This document shows, piece by piece, positions 26,372 to 34,946 of a stretch of 64,000 bases of DNA; position 1 is the stretch's first letter; each line of letters opens with the position of its first letter. The notes beneath the pieces were generated by a model that ran no database searches, was not told the origin of the DNA, and worked only from the letters and a program-made list of their open reading frames with translations. Made by a program: the position numbers and the translations under genes. Source of the stretch: Parasulfuritortus sp037439465 (GTDB lineage: Bacteria; Pseudomonadota; Gammaproteobacteria; Burkholderiales; Thiobacillaceae); contig JBBIVX010000001.1 of assembly GCA_037439465.1 (NCBI GenBank), positions 62,001 to 126,000 of the forward strand, given 5' to 3'.

Positions 26372-27217
26372 CTATTTTTTCGCGGTGATATCCACCTTGG
26401 CGGTCGCCCGCAGTTCCGCCAGATATTTGCGGATATCCTGCTGCACCAGTTGGCCGGAGAGGCGATCCTTCACCTTGTCATAGGCGGGAAACTCCAGCTT
26501 GCGGCTGTCCAGCAGTTTGATCAGGTGCCAGCCGAAACGGGTTTTGACCGGGGCCTTGGTGTATTCGCCCTTCTTCAACTGCACCATGGCGGAGGCGAAT
26601 TCCGGCACCAGGTTGGCGGGGGCCATCCAGCCGAGTTCTCCACCCTTGGCGGCAGAGGAATCTTTCGAATACTTCTTGGCCAGGTCTTCGAATTTTGTGG
26701 GTTTTTTGCCACCTAGCTTGCCGGCAATTTCCTTGGCCAGTTTTTCGTCGTCGACCAGTATGTGGCGGGCCAGGTATTCAGTATCGCCGGATTTCGCCTT
26801 GATCCTGTCATATTCCGCTTTGATGCGCTCCTCGGCGACGGGGTGCGTGCTGGCATAGTCCTCCAACAACAGCTTGCCCAGTATTTCCTTGCGCTGCAGA
26901 TCGAGCACGGCCTGCACCGTGGGGTTCTTGTCGAGACCCTTGCTCAGCGCCTGCTGGGCCATGATCTCGGCGGTGATCAGGGATTCGAGCACGGCCTTGT
27001 CGGTGCTGGTATCCTGCGGCATGCCGCGGCTCTGGCGTTCGTCACGCAGCAGGGTGGCGGAGAGTTGGTTGATGGCGACGCCGTTCACGGTGGCGATGGT
27101 GGTCTGGGCGGCGGTCTTGGCATCCATCCTGGGGGGCGCATCGGCGGCGATGGCGGCAGTGGGCGGGGCGACCAGGACGGCCAGGCACAGTGATCGGATG
27201 AGTTTGTTGATAAGCAT
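26372..27217 (-). CDS. Periplasmic peptidyl-prolyl isomerase, parvulin (PpiC/SurA type)
   Basis: 281 residues. A signal peptide (MLINKLIRSLCLAVLVAPPTAAIA) is followed by a SurA-N-like helical chaperone region (VNGVAINQLSATLLRDERQ, VLESLITAEIMAQQAL) and one parvulin domain at ~145-240 with YLARHILVDDE, FEDLAKKYSKDSSAAKGGELGWM and FGWHLIKLLDSR. It helps fold outer-membrane proteins. It ends the ispZ-yciI-bolA-ppiC operon, a gene order known from other betaproteobacteria; 24 bp separate it from bolA. One parvulin domain, so this is not SurA itself. Confidence 0.93.
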   Translation of the reverse strand: MLINKLIRSLCLAVLVAPPTAAIAADAPPRMDAKTAAQTTIATVNGVAINQLSATLLRDERQSRGMPQDTSTDKAVLESLITAEIMAQQALSKGLDKNPTVQAVLDLQRKEILGKLLLEDYASTHPVAEERIKAEYDRIKAKSGDTEYLARHILVDDEKLAKEIAGKLGGKKPTKFEDLAKKYSKDSSAAKGGELGWMAPANLVPEFASAMVQLKKGEYTKAPVKTRFGWHLIKLLDSRKLEFPAYDKVKDRLSGQLVQQDIRKYLAELRATAKVDITAKK

Positions 27218-27241
27218 AAAAGTAGTCCTCGATTTAAAGTG

Positions 27242-27508
27242 TTACGACTGATCCGGACTGAGCGTGGTGACGCTCAGGGCATGGATACGATGTGGGATGA
27301 GATCGCCCAATGTCTGGTAAACCAGACGATGACGCATGACGGTGCTCATCCCGACGAAGCGCTCTGACACGATGGTGAGGCGAAAGTGCCCGCCACCGGA
27401 AGCGGCGCCGGCATGCCCGGCATGGGCCGCGCTTTCATCCAGAATTTCGAGGCGCTGCGGGGCGAGGGCCGCCAGACGCGCGCGCATGAGCGAGGGGACA
27501 TCGCTCAC
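27242..27508 (-). CDS. BolA family protein
   Basis: 88 residues, class II KH-like fold. SDVPSLMRARLAAL at the start, HFRLTIVSERFVGMSTVMRHRLVYQTLGDLI with the family FxGMxxxxRHRLVY core, and IHALSVTTLSP at the end. BolA proteins partner monothiol glutaredoxins through [2Fe-2S] clusters or bind DNA. A His-rich insert AHAGHAGAASGGGH lies in the expected loop. It overlaps yciI by 4 bp and precedes ppiC. Confidence 0.9.
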   Translation of the reverse strand: MSDVPSLMRARLAALAPQRLEILDESAAHAGHAGAASGGGHFRLTIVSERFVGMSTVMRHRLVYQTLGDLIPHRIHALSVTTLSPDQS

Positions 27509-27810
27509 GGCAAGACCGTTTTGAATGGTTTCACCGTCACGCCGGCGTATACCCCGGCGGCGACATAGGGGTCCGTATCTGCCCAGGCCTTGGCCGCTTC
27601 CAGGCTGTCGAAGGCGGCGACGATCAGGCTGCCAGAATAGCCGGCGGGGCCGGGATCGGTGCTGTCGATGGCGGGGAAGGGGCCGGCCAGCAGCAGGCGA
27701 CCGGCCTCCTGCAACCCGTTGAGCCGTTCGAGGTGGGCGCTGCGTGCCGCCAGGCGGCGCTCCAGGGAGTCGGGTACGTCCTCGCCGACGATGGCGTAGA
27801 AGCGGCTCAT
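27505..27810 (-). CDS. yciI: YciI family protein
   Basis: 101 residues. MSRFYAIVGEDVPDSLERRLAARSAHLERL, GRLLLAGPFP, SGSLIVAAFDSLEAAKAWADTDPY and AGVYAGVTVKPF are the signatures of the ferredoxin-like YciI fold, with the conserved His and Asp (RSAHLERL, ADTDPY). Catalytic activity is not established. It overlaps the neighbours on both sides by 4 bp, so translation is coupled between ispZ and bolA. Confidence 0.92.
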   Translation of the reverse strand: MSRFYAIVGEDVPDSLERRLAARSAHLERLNGLQEAGRLLLAGPFPAIDSTDPGPAGYSGSLIVAAFDSLEAAKAWADTDPYVAAGVYAGVTVKPFKTVLP

Positions 27811-28412
27811 GGCGAGTCTTTGATGTGCCGAGACAAATAGATGCCCTGCATGAGGACGAATACCAGCATCAGGCCAAGGGTGCCGAACATCTTGAAATTG
27901 ACCCAGGCATCGGTGGAAAAGTTGAACGCGACCACCAGATTAAGGGCTCCCAGAAAGGTGAAGAAGGCGGCCCAGCCAAGGTTGAGGCGGACCCAGACGG
28001 GATCCGGCAAACTGACCTGTTTTTCCATCATGAGGCGGATGAAATTGCGCTCGAAGAATACGGGGCCGAGTCCAAGCGCCAGGGCGAAGAGCCAATAAAG
28101 CACGGTGGGTTTCCACTTGATGAAGTTTTCGTCCTGGAGCATGAGGGTGGCGCCGCCGAACACGGTGATCAGTGCAAACGAGACCCACAGCATGGTATCC
28201 ACCTTGCGATGCCTGACAGCGCTCCAGGCGATCTGCGCCAGCGTGGCGGCAATGGCTACTACCGTGGCGAGAAATACGCCGGGCTTGACGGCAGAGCCGA
28301 GGCTGATCCCGAGCGCCGAGAGCAGCGCGCCGGCTTGATCGGGATAGGCCACCCCGAACTGGTAGGCAGCGAAAAACAGTATGACGGGAAAGAGATCGAA
28401 CAGCAGTTTCAT
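27807..28412 (-). CDS. yciB: Inner membrane septation-type protein IspZ/YciB
   Basis: 201 residues with about six hydrophobic helices. MKLLFDLFPVILFFAAY is the family hallmark start; GATLMLQDENFIKWKPTVLYWLFA and NLGWAAFFTFLGALNLVVAF are diagnostic. It links cell-envelope synthesis with division and membrane potential. First gene of the ispZ-yciI-bolA-ppiC operon, divergent from the RNase AM gene with 79 bp between. Confidence 0.95.
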   Translation of the reverse strand: MKLLFDLFPVILFFAAYQFGVAYPDQAGALLSALGISLGSAVKPGVFLATVVAIAATLAQIAWSAVRHRKVDTMLWVSFALITVFGGATLMLQDENFIKWKPTVLYWLFALALGLGPVFFERNFIRLMMEKQVSLPDPVWVRLNLGWAAFFTFLGALNLVVAFNFSTDAWVNFKMFGTLGLMLVFVLMQGIYLSRHIKDSP

Positions 28413-28491
28413 TGATGTTATTGGTAGGCGCCAATGGAGGAGCGGCAGGCATTTTGCTATGATTGGGCCTCTCGCCTCAAGCGCAATTTTT

Positions 28492-29319
28492 GTGATCTTA
28501 GATCTGCATAGCCATTCGACCGCGTCGGATGGCGTCTTGTCCCCCCGCGATCTCATCCACCGTGCCGCCCAACAAGGCGTCGATGTCATCGCCCTCACCG
28601 ATCATGACGAGGTGCGTGGGCTGACGGAGGCCGCTGATGCGGCGGCCGAGACGGGGCTGCGTCTCATCCCCGGCGTCGAGATATCGGTGAGCTGGGCGGG
28701 GCGCACCGTGCACATCGTCGGACTCAATGTCGATGCGGCCAACCCCGGCTTGCTGGCCGGGCTGCAGCTCAACCGTGCCGGCCGTTGGCAGCGGGCCGGG
28801 CTGATGGCGGAGTCGCTGGCGCGTACCGGCATCATGGGGGCGCTGGAGGGTGCCAGTCTTTATGCGGAAAATCCCGAGCTCATCGGCCGCACACACTTTG
28901 CCCGTTTCCTGGTCGAAGCCGGGCATGTCAAGGACGTAAAGACCGTATTCAGAAAATTCCTGGTCCGCGGCAAGCCGGGTTATGTGCCGCACCAGTGGGC
29001 CTTGCTGGCCGAGGCGGTGGCCTGGATAAGTGGGGCGGGCGGTGTGGCGGTACTCGCTCATCCCGGTCGTTATGAGATCGGCAAGGAAAAAATGGCGTTG
29101 TTGCTTGCCGAGTTCAAGGCCGCGGGCGGCGTCGCCCTGGAAGTGGTGACCGGCAGCCATACCCCCGATCAAGTGCCGGTGTATGCCGAGTATGCGGCGC
29201 GTTTTGGTCTCGCCGCTTCCGTCGGCTCCGATTTCCACGCCCCTGGTGAGGGCGGACGCGAACTTGGCCGGCTCATGCCGTTGCCCAGCGGGTGTCGGCC
29301 AGTCTGGCAGGATTGGTAA
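28492..29319 (+). CDS. rnm: RNase AM (YciV-type PHP-domain 5'-3' exoribonuclease)
   Basis: About 275 residues. PHP motifs are complete: DLHSHSTASDG, LTDHDEVRG, IPGVEIS, HIVGLNV, GRTHFARFLVEAGH, VLAHPGRY and GSDFHAPGE, all lined up with E. coli YciV, which trims 5' ends of rRNA and degrades short RNA. The three-metal site needs His and Asp residues that are all present. GTG 28492 (VILDLHSH) is my preferred start, since TATGAT with TG one base upstream (28458-28463) looks like the promoter and covers the competing ATG 28459. First gene of an operon with yciO, a site-2 protease and trpS. Confidence 0.88.
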   Translation: MILDLHSHSTASDGVLSPRDLIHRAAQQGVDVIALTDHDEVRGLTEAADAAAETGLRLIPGVEISVSWAGRTVHIVGLNVDAANPGLLAGLQLNRAGRWQRAGLMAESLARTGIMGALEGASLYAENPELIGRTHFARFLVEAGHVKDVKTVFRKFLVRGKPGYVPHQWALLAEAVAWISGAGGVAVLAHPGRYEIGKEKMALLLAEFKAAGGVALEVVTGSHTPDQVPVYAEYAARFGLAASVGSDFHAPGEGGRELGRLMPLPSGCRPVWQDW

Positions 29320-29329
29320 ACTCCGCCGC

Positions 29330-29959
29330 ATGGCCCATGTACTCCATGTTCACCCCGACAATCCGCAACCGCGCTTGATGCGCGAGGCGGTGGCGCGACT
29401 GCGGGCGGGTGGGGTGATGGCCTACCCGACCGACTCTTCCTATGCCCTGGGTTGCATGATTGGCAACAAGGCCGGCATGGAGCGTATACGGGCGATACGC
29501 GGCGTCGATGAGAAACACCATTTCACCCTGGTTTGCCGCGACCTGTCGGAGATTGCCAAATACGCCAAGGTCGATAATCGGCAGTATCGTCTCTTGAAGG
29601 CGGCCACGCCCGGCGCCTATACCTTCATCCTGGAGGCGACGCGCGAGGTGCCGCGTCGTCTGCAACATCCCAAGCGCAGCACCATCGGCCTCAGGGTGCC
29701 CGAGCATGCGGTGGTGACCGCTTTGCTGGCGGAGCTGAATGAACCCATCCTGTCCATGACCCTGACGCTACCGGGAGAGGCGCTGCCCCTGAACGAGGCC
29801 GAGGAAATCCTTGCTCACCTGGAGCACAGTGTCGACCTCATCATCGCTGCCGGACGCTGTCATCTGGAGCCCAGTACCGTCGTCGATCTGTCCGGCGACA
29901 CACCGGAACTGCTGCGCCGTGGCTGTGGCGACCCCAGATCCCTGGGCTTCGAGGCATAG
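29330..29959 (+). CDS. yciO: YciO/Sua5/YrdC-type L-threonylcarbamoyladenylate synthase family protein
   Basis: 209 residues. MAHVLHVHPDNPQPRLMREAV then GGVMAYPTDSSYALGCMIGNK and KRSTIGLRVPEHAV and SMTLTLPGE match YciO more than TsaC: the dinucleotide-binding pocket is kept and it pairs with RNase AM as in E. coli (yciV-yciO). Biochemical role is likely TC-AMP synthesis or hydrolysis but less certain than for TsaC. ATG 29330 is 10 bp after the rnm stop. Confidence 0.88.
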   Translation: MAHVLHVHPDNPQPRLMREAVARLRAGGVMAYPTDSSYALGCMIGNKAGMERIRAIRGVDEKHHFTLVCRDLSEIAKYAKVDNRQYRLLKAATPGAYTFILEATREVPRRLQHPKRSTIGLRVPEHAVVTALLAELNEPILSMTLTLPGEALPLNEAEEILAHLEHSVDLIIAAGRCHLEPSTVVDLSGDTPELLRRGCGDPRSLGFEA

Positions 29960-29968
29960 TCGCGCATC

Positions 29969-30616
29969 ATGGAACTGACTCTGATCCAGAGGATTGTCGT
30001 TTATGCTTTGCCGGTGATCTTCGCCATTACCCTGCACGAGGCCGCCCACGGTTTCGCCGCCCGTCACTTCGGCGACCGCACCGCCGAACTGATGGGGCGG
30101 ATCAGCCTCAATCCGCTGCGCCACATCGATCTTTTCGGCACCATACTGGTCCCGGCTCTTACCATTGTCCTCGGCGGTATCCTGTTCGGCTGGGCCAAGC
30201 CGGTGCCGGTCAATTTTGCCAACCTGCGCCACCCCAAACAGGACATGTTATGGGTGGCGGCCGCGGGCCCAGGCGCCAATCTGTTCATGGCATTATTCTG
30301 GGCCGCCGTCATGAAGCTGGCGCACCTATTGCCCTTCAATCTCTATACCCAGCCATTGATATTGATGGCGGAGGCGGGTATCTCCATCAATGCCATCCTG
30401 ATGGCCCTCAATCTGCTGCCCGTGCCACCTCTGGATGGCGGTCGCATCGCCGTCAGTCTGTTGCCTTCCCGGGCAGCCCTGCTTTTGTCCCGTATCGAGC
30501 CTTACGGGCTGTTTATCCTGCTTGGCCTGCTCTTCACTGGACTGCTCGGGATCGTCATCGGGCCTTTCTATGACTTCATCGAAACCGTCGCCTATTCCAT
30601 TTTCGGACTCGGATAG
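29969..30616 (+). CDS. Site-2 protease (M50) family membrane protein
   Basis: 215 residues, four to six transmembrane helices. HEAAH (about 23-27) is the HExxH zinc site in the first helix; a later NLLPVPPLDGGRI supplies the third ligand Asp in the membrane. No PDZ domain is present, so this is the short type found beside trpS in many bacteria, where its substrate is unknown. 9 bp after yciO and 6 bp before trpS. Confidence 0.92.
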   Translation: MELTLIQRIVVYALPVIFAITLHEAAHGFAARHFGDRTAELMGRISLNPLRHIDLFGTILVPALTIVLGGILFGWAKPVPVNFANLRHPKQDMLWVAAAGPGANLFMALFWAAVMKLAHLLPFNLYTQPLILMAEAGISINAILMALNLLPVPPLDGGRIAVSLLPSRAALLLSRIEPYGLFILLGLLFTGLLGIVIGPFYDFIETVAYSIFGLG

Positions 30617-30622
30617 AAAACT

Positions 30623-31825
30623 ATGTATGCAGACCGCGTCTTATCCGGCATGCGCCCCACCGGCAGCCTACACCTTGGGCATTACCACGGGGTTTTGAAA
30701 AACTGGCTGCGCCTCCAGAACGAGTATGAGTGCCTGTTCTTCGTCGCTGACTGGCATGCGCTCACCACCCATTACGATTCGCCGGGCGACATCGAGGGGA
30801 ATGTCTGGGAGATGGTCATCGATTGGCTGGCGGCCGGCGTCGATGCGTCCAAGGCCACCCTGTTCATCCAATCGCAGGTAATCGAGCACGCCGAACTGCA
30901 TTTGCTGCTGTCGATGATGACCCCGCTCGGGTGGCTGGAACGTGTGCCCACCTACAAGGATCAGCAGGAAAAGTTGAGCGAGAAAGACCTCTCCACCTAC
31001 GGTTTTCTCGGTTATCCGCTGCTGCAATCGGCCGACATCCTGATCTACCGCGCCAACCAGGTGCCGGTGGGTGAGGACCAGGTGCCGCACATTGAATTTG
31101 CGCGCGAGATCGCCCGGCGTTTCAATCATCTTTACGGCAAGGAGCACGGCTACGAGGACAAGGCCGCCGCCGCCGTCAAAAGATTGGGCGGCAAGAAGGC
31201 CAAGCTTTATGAGGAGTTACGCACCCGTTATCAGCAGGCGGGCGACGATGCCGCCCTGGACGCTGCCCGCGCCTTGCTGGCGGGGACCCAGAATCTCAGC
31301 CTCGGCGACAAGGAACGGTTGTATGGCTATCTCGAAGGCGGCGGCAAGATGATACTCACCGAGCCCCAGGCCCTGTTGACCGAGGCGTCTAAGATGCCCG
31401 GCCTGGATGGCCAAAAGATGTCCAAGTCCTACCACAACACCATAGCCCTGCGCGAAGACCCGGAACAGGTGGGCAAGAAGATACGCACCATGCCCACCGA
31501 CCCGGCGCGGGTGCGGCGTACCGACCCCGGTGATCCGGAGAAATGCCCGGTCTGGCAATTGCATCAGGTCTATTCCGACACGGCGGTCAAGGATTGGGTC
31601 CGGCAAGGCTGCACCAGCGCCGGCATCGGTTGTATCGAATGCAAGCAGCCGGTCATCGAGGCGGTGTTGAAGGAGCTGGCACCCATTCAGGAGCGGGCGC
31701 GTCTGCTCACCGAGGACCCCGATACCGTAAAGAACATTATCGCCGACGGTTGCGAAAAGGCGCGCGACCTGGCCCGCGAGACCATGCGCGACGTGCGCGA
31801 GGCCATGGGGCTGAATTTTGGCTGA
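30623..31825 (+). CDS. trpS: Tryptophanyl-tRNA synthetase with Cys4 cluster motif
   Basis: 400 residues, class Ic. GSLHLGHYHG is the HIGH motif and GQKMSKSYHN the KMSKS loop. A long insert (about 180-235, KLYEELRTRYQQ) precedes KMSKS, as in betaproteobacterial enzymes. In the anticodon-binding part a Cys-x21-Cys-x6-Cys-x2-Cys set (KCPVWQ, QGCTSAGIGCIECKQ) matches the spacing known from the 4Fe-4S tryptophanyl-tRNA synthetase of Thermotoga; a cluster is a strong inference. Last gene of the rnm operon, converging with rne at a hairpin terminator. Confidence 0.95.
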   Translation: MYADRVLSGMRPTGSLHLGHYHGVLKNWLRLQNEYECLFFVADWHALTTHYDSPGDIEGNVWEMVIDWLAAGVDASKATLFIQSQVIEHAELHLLLSMMTPLGWLERVPTYKDQQEKLSEKDLSTYGFLGYPLLQSADILIYRANQVPVGEDQVPHIEFAREIARRFNHLYGKEHGYEDKAAAAVKRLGGKKAKLYEELRTRYQQAGDDAALDAARALLAGTQNLSLGDKERLYGYLEGGGKMILTEPQALLTEASKMPGLDGQKMSKSYHNTIALREDPEQVGKKIRTMPTDPARVRRTDPGDPEKCPVWQLHQVYSDTAVKDWVRQGCTSAGIGCIECKQPVIEAVLKELAPIQERARLLTEDPDTVKNIIADGCEKARDLARETMRDVREAMGLNFG

Positions 31826-31838
31826 GGCGTGACAATAA

Positions 31839-31866
31839 GGCGTGACTGGGATTCCGTAGTCACGCC
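31839..31866. terminator. Hairpin between convergent trpS and rne
   Basis: GGCGTGACT (31839-31847) and AGTCACGCC (31858-31866), 9-bp stem, loop of 10. It has no T-run on the plus strand; on the minus strand it is followed by TTATTGT. Position between stops (31825 and 31887) supports a bidirectional role. A third half-copy GGCGTGAC occurs just before it (31826-31833). Confidence 0.6.
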
Positions 31867-31886
31867 TGCATATCACGGCGGCGTCA

Positions 31887-34547
31887 TCACTCTTTGCGTG
31901 TTTCCACCATCTCCAGCGGTTCTGCTGGCGCGCTTTCCTTCCTTGGCACACGGCGGCGGCGGGGGCGGGCAGGGGCGGATTCCGCCGATGCCGGTGCGCT
32001 TTCCATGGCCGTGCTGACGGCGGTTTGGGTCTCCACCAACTGCAACGATTCGTCTACTAACGCGGCTTCTGTCCCAGTCTCGGGCTTGCGCCGGCGGTGG
32101 GGCTGACGGCCTGCTCCCTCCCCGTTGGCGGTAGGCGCAGCCACGTCCAAGGTCTGGGTCACATGAGTTTCCACGAGTTCCAGTCCGGCCGAGGCGAGGT
32201 CGGGTGGGGGCAGTATCACCGGCGCCCGCCGGGCTTTGGACGGGAGCGCTGGCGCTTCGGTCGGCATGGTCTGCACTTGGCTGATCTGCGGCTCGGCCGT
32301 GCCCGGCTGGAACACAGGGACGCTGGCGATGGCCGCCGCCGGGGCCTGGGTGGCTTCCTCGGCGATGATCTCGCTCACGGTCTCGCTGGCGAGGGCTGCG
32401 GCCTCCGGCCGGCGGCCCCGGCCGCCGCGGCGGCCGCGGCGGGCCCGGCCTTCGCGCTCGTCACCCCCCTCGGCGTGTGGGGTTGCAATGGGGGGGGTGG
32501 CTGCCGTCTCAATTTCAATGGGGGCGCTTTCCGCCGCGGGGATAGGCATGCGGCGAGGGCGCTCGATACGTTCGCTACGCGCCTCTGGCAAGGCAGCGCG
32601 TTCCTGCCGTTCGGCCCTTGCCCTGTCCGGACGCGCTTCCTTATCCGCACGTGCTTCCTTATCAGGACGCGCTTCCCGGTTACGTTCCCGGCTGTCGCCA
32701 CGCTCGTTGCGTTCACCCTTCGGGCGGCGGTTATCGCGTCCGTCACGCCCTTCGCGGTTGTCGCGAGTGCGGCGTGTATCGCGGCCTTCGCGCCGTGGCT
32801 CGGCCTTCTTGGTCGGCGTTGCCGGCATTGGCTCGGCAGTGGGGGCATTCATCCCCTTCAGCCAGCCCATGATGCGGCCGAACAGGCCGGGTTTCTGTTC
32901 TCTGTCCTTGCGGCCGGCGGGCGCGCTTGGAAGGGGCGCCGGTTGTGCCGGGGTGATGCCCTGGACCATGGGCTGGGGCCGCTGCGGTTTGTTGGCGACG
33001 GTGCCGCCGGCCTCCGCGTCTGCTTCGAGCGGCCGCTCCATCATCTTGTAGCTGGGGGCGAGTACTTCACCCTGATTGAGCTGGTCATGACGCAGCCGCG
33101 CCAGGGTGTAGCGGGGAGTCTCGAAATGGATGTTGGGGATGAGAACGATCTCGACCTTGTGCCTGGCCTCAATATTGAGGATGTCGGTGCGCTTCTCATT
33201 GAGCAGATAAGTCGCGACCTCGACCGGGGCCTGAATGTGCAGGGCACCGGTGTTTTCCTTGATGGACTCTTCCTGCATCAGGCGCAACAGGTGCAGGGCA
33301 AACGATTCGGCGCTGCGCACATGGCCGGTTCCGCTGCAACGCGGACAGGTGACATAGTTGGTTTCGCCCAACGAGGGTTGCAGGCGCTGACGCGATAGCT
33401 CCATCAGGCCAAAACGGGACAATTTGCCGGTCTGGACTCGTGCCCGGTCGTAATGCAAGGCTTGGCGCAGACGCTCTTCCACTTCGCGCTGGTTCTTGGC
33501 GCTTTCCATGTCGATGAAATCGATCACCAGGAGGCCGCCCAGGTCGCGCAGGCGCGCTTGCCGGGCGATTTCGTCGGCCGCTTCCAGGTTGGTGTTGAGG
33601 GCAGTCTGTTCGATGTCGGCACCGCGCGTGGCCTGCGCCGAATTGACGTCGATCGCCACCAGCGCCTCGGTGTGGTCGATGACGATGGCGCCACCCGACG
33701 GCAGCGGCACTTCACGTGAATAGGCGGTCTCGATCTGGTGTTCAATCTGGAAGCGGGAGAACAACGGTACGCTATCGACGTACATCTTCACCTTGTTGAC
33801 GCTGTCCGGCATGACGTGGGCCATGAACTGCTTGGCCTGCTCGAAGATGGCCGGGGTGTCGATCAGGAGTTCGCCGATGTCCGGAGTGAAGTAATCGCGA
33901 ATGGCGCGGATGACCAGGCTCGATTCCTGGTAGATGAGGAAAGTGCCTTTTTGCGAGTTGGCCGCTTCATCGATAGCGGTCCACAGTTGCAGCAGGTAGT
34001 TGAGGTCCCACTGCAGTTCCTCGACGCTGCGGCCGATGCCGGCGGTGCGGCCGATCAGACTCATGCCCGCGGGGACTTGCAGCTGGGCGATGGCGTCGCG
34101 CAACTCATTGCGCTCTTCGCCCTCGATGCGGCGGGATACGCCACCGCCACGCGGGTTGTTGGGCATGAGCACGAGGTGACGGCCGGCCAGGCTGATGAAA
34201 TTGGTCAGGGCCGCGCCCTTGTTGCCCCGCTCGTCCTTTTCCACCTGGACGATCAGTTCCTTGCCTTCCTTGAGAAATTCCTGGATGCGGCCGCGGCCGA
34301 CGTCTGCATCGCCGAGCGAGGCGCGGGCGATTTCCTTGAAGGGGAGAAAACCGTGGCGGTCAGTGCCGTAATCGACGAAACAGGCCTCCAGGCTGGGCTC
34401 TACGCGGGTGATGAGACCTTTGTAGATATTGCCCTTGCGTTGCTCCTTGGTGGCGGATTCAATGTCGAGATCGACCAGCTTCTGGCCATCGACAATGGCG
34501 ACGCGGAGTTCTTCCGCCTGCGTCGCATTGAACAGCATACGTTTCAT
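31887..34547 (-). CDS. rne: Ribonuclease E
   Basis: 886 residues. The N-terminal catalytic half has the S1 domain (GNIYKGLITRVEPSLEACFVDYGTDRHGFLPFKEI), 5'-sensor region, DNase I-like core with DVNSAQATRG and DFIDMESAKNQREVE (metal Asp residues), and the Zn-link CPRCSGTGHVRS. The C-terminal ~370 residues are low complexity with Arg/Glu/Asp-rich RNA-binding segments, the scaffold of the degradosome. So it is RNase E rather than RNase G. Start ATG 34547 (MKRMLFNATQAEELRVAIV). The 399-bp leader separates it from divergent rluC, as in E. coli. Confidence 0.97.
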   Translation of the reverse strand: MKRMLFNATQAEELRVAIVDGQKLVDLDIESATKEQRKGNIYKGLITRVEPSLEACFVDYGTDRHGFLPFKEIARASLGDADVGRGRIQEFLKEGKELIVQVEKDERGNKGAALTNFISLAGRHLVLMPNNPRGGGVSRRIEGEERNELRDAIAQLQVPAGMSLIGRTAGIGRSVEELQWDLNYLLQLWTAIDEAANSQKGTFLIYQESSLVIRAIRDYFTPDIGELLIDTPAIFEQAKQFMAHVMPDSVNKVKMYVDSVPLFSRFQIEHQIETAYSREVPLPSGGAIVIDHTEALVAIDVNSAQATRGADIEQTALNTNLEAADEIARQARLRDLGGLLVIDFIDMESAKNQREVEERLRQALHYDRARVQTGKLSRFGLMELSRQRLQPSLGETNYVTCPRCSGTGHVRSAESFALHLLRLMQEESIKENTGALHIQAPVEVATYLLNEKRTDILNIEARHKVEIVLIPNIHFETPRYTLARLRHDQLNQGEVLAPSYKMMERPLEADAEAGGTVANKPQRPQPMVQGITPAQPAPLPSAPAGRKDREQKPGLFGRIMGWLKGMNAPTAEPMPATPTKKAEPRREGRDTRRTRDNREGRDGRDNRRPKGERNERGDSRERNREARPDKEARADKEARPDRARAERQERAALPEARSERIERPRRMPIPAAESAPIEIETAATPPIATPHAEGGDEREGRARRGRRGGRGRRPEAAALASETVSEIIAEEATQAPAAAIASVPVFQPGTAEPQISQVQTMPTEAPALPSKARRAPVILPPPDLASAGLELVETHVTQTLDVAAPTANGEGAGRQPHRRRKPETGTEAALVDESLQLVETQTAVSTAMESAPASAESAPARPRRRRVPRKESAPAEPLEMVETRKE

Positions 34548-34946
34548 TTAATTGACCCCTGCGCCATCGCGCCCCGGGGCGGTAAGCCCGCCGCGCCAGG
34601 CGCGGCATAAAGTCGAGGCAGGGGATCAGGCGGCGTGCGTGGGCATTGCGCTGGTTGTCTCGTGCATGTCTTGTTGGCTTATCTTTCTTACCCGACCGAT
34701 TCGCGTCGATCAGGGGATGTCCGGGTGCGGTTGACGCATCAAATACGTTACCATCGCTACTTTTTTGCTGGTCCGCCACATCGGCACGTTCGGCGTGGGC
34801 CTCCCGGGCGATTTGTCGCTACCTTGGGCCCGTGAACGTCGGTGGCCGGAAAAGCGCTCCGGTGAGCTTGCTTAACCGGTGCTCGCGGGCATGACCAGAT
34901 TGAATCTGCAAGTACCCTTCGAAGCGGATGGAAGTATACAGAGTTT
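34548..34946. promoter_or_regulatory. rne-rluC divergent regulatory region
   Basis: 399 bp without a gene. In E. coli the same junction holds a long rne 5' leader that RNase E itself cleaves for autoregulation; the length here is compatible, but I cannot confirm structure by eye. Near rne it has inverted GC-rich stems (CGCCCCGGGGCG at about 34568-34579; CCGCGCCAGGCGCGG). No promoter hexamers with correct spacing stand out on either strand. Confidence 0.5.

Noticed and set aside
32097..33398. Long plus-strand frame opposite rne
   Set aside because: Antisense to the recognisable RNase E catalytic and scaffold codons; composition reflects the complementary strand.
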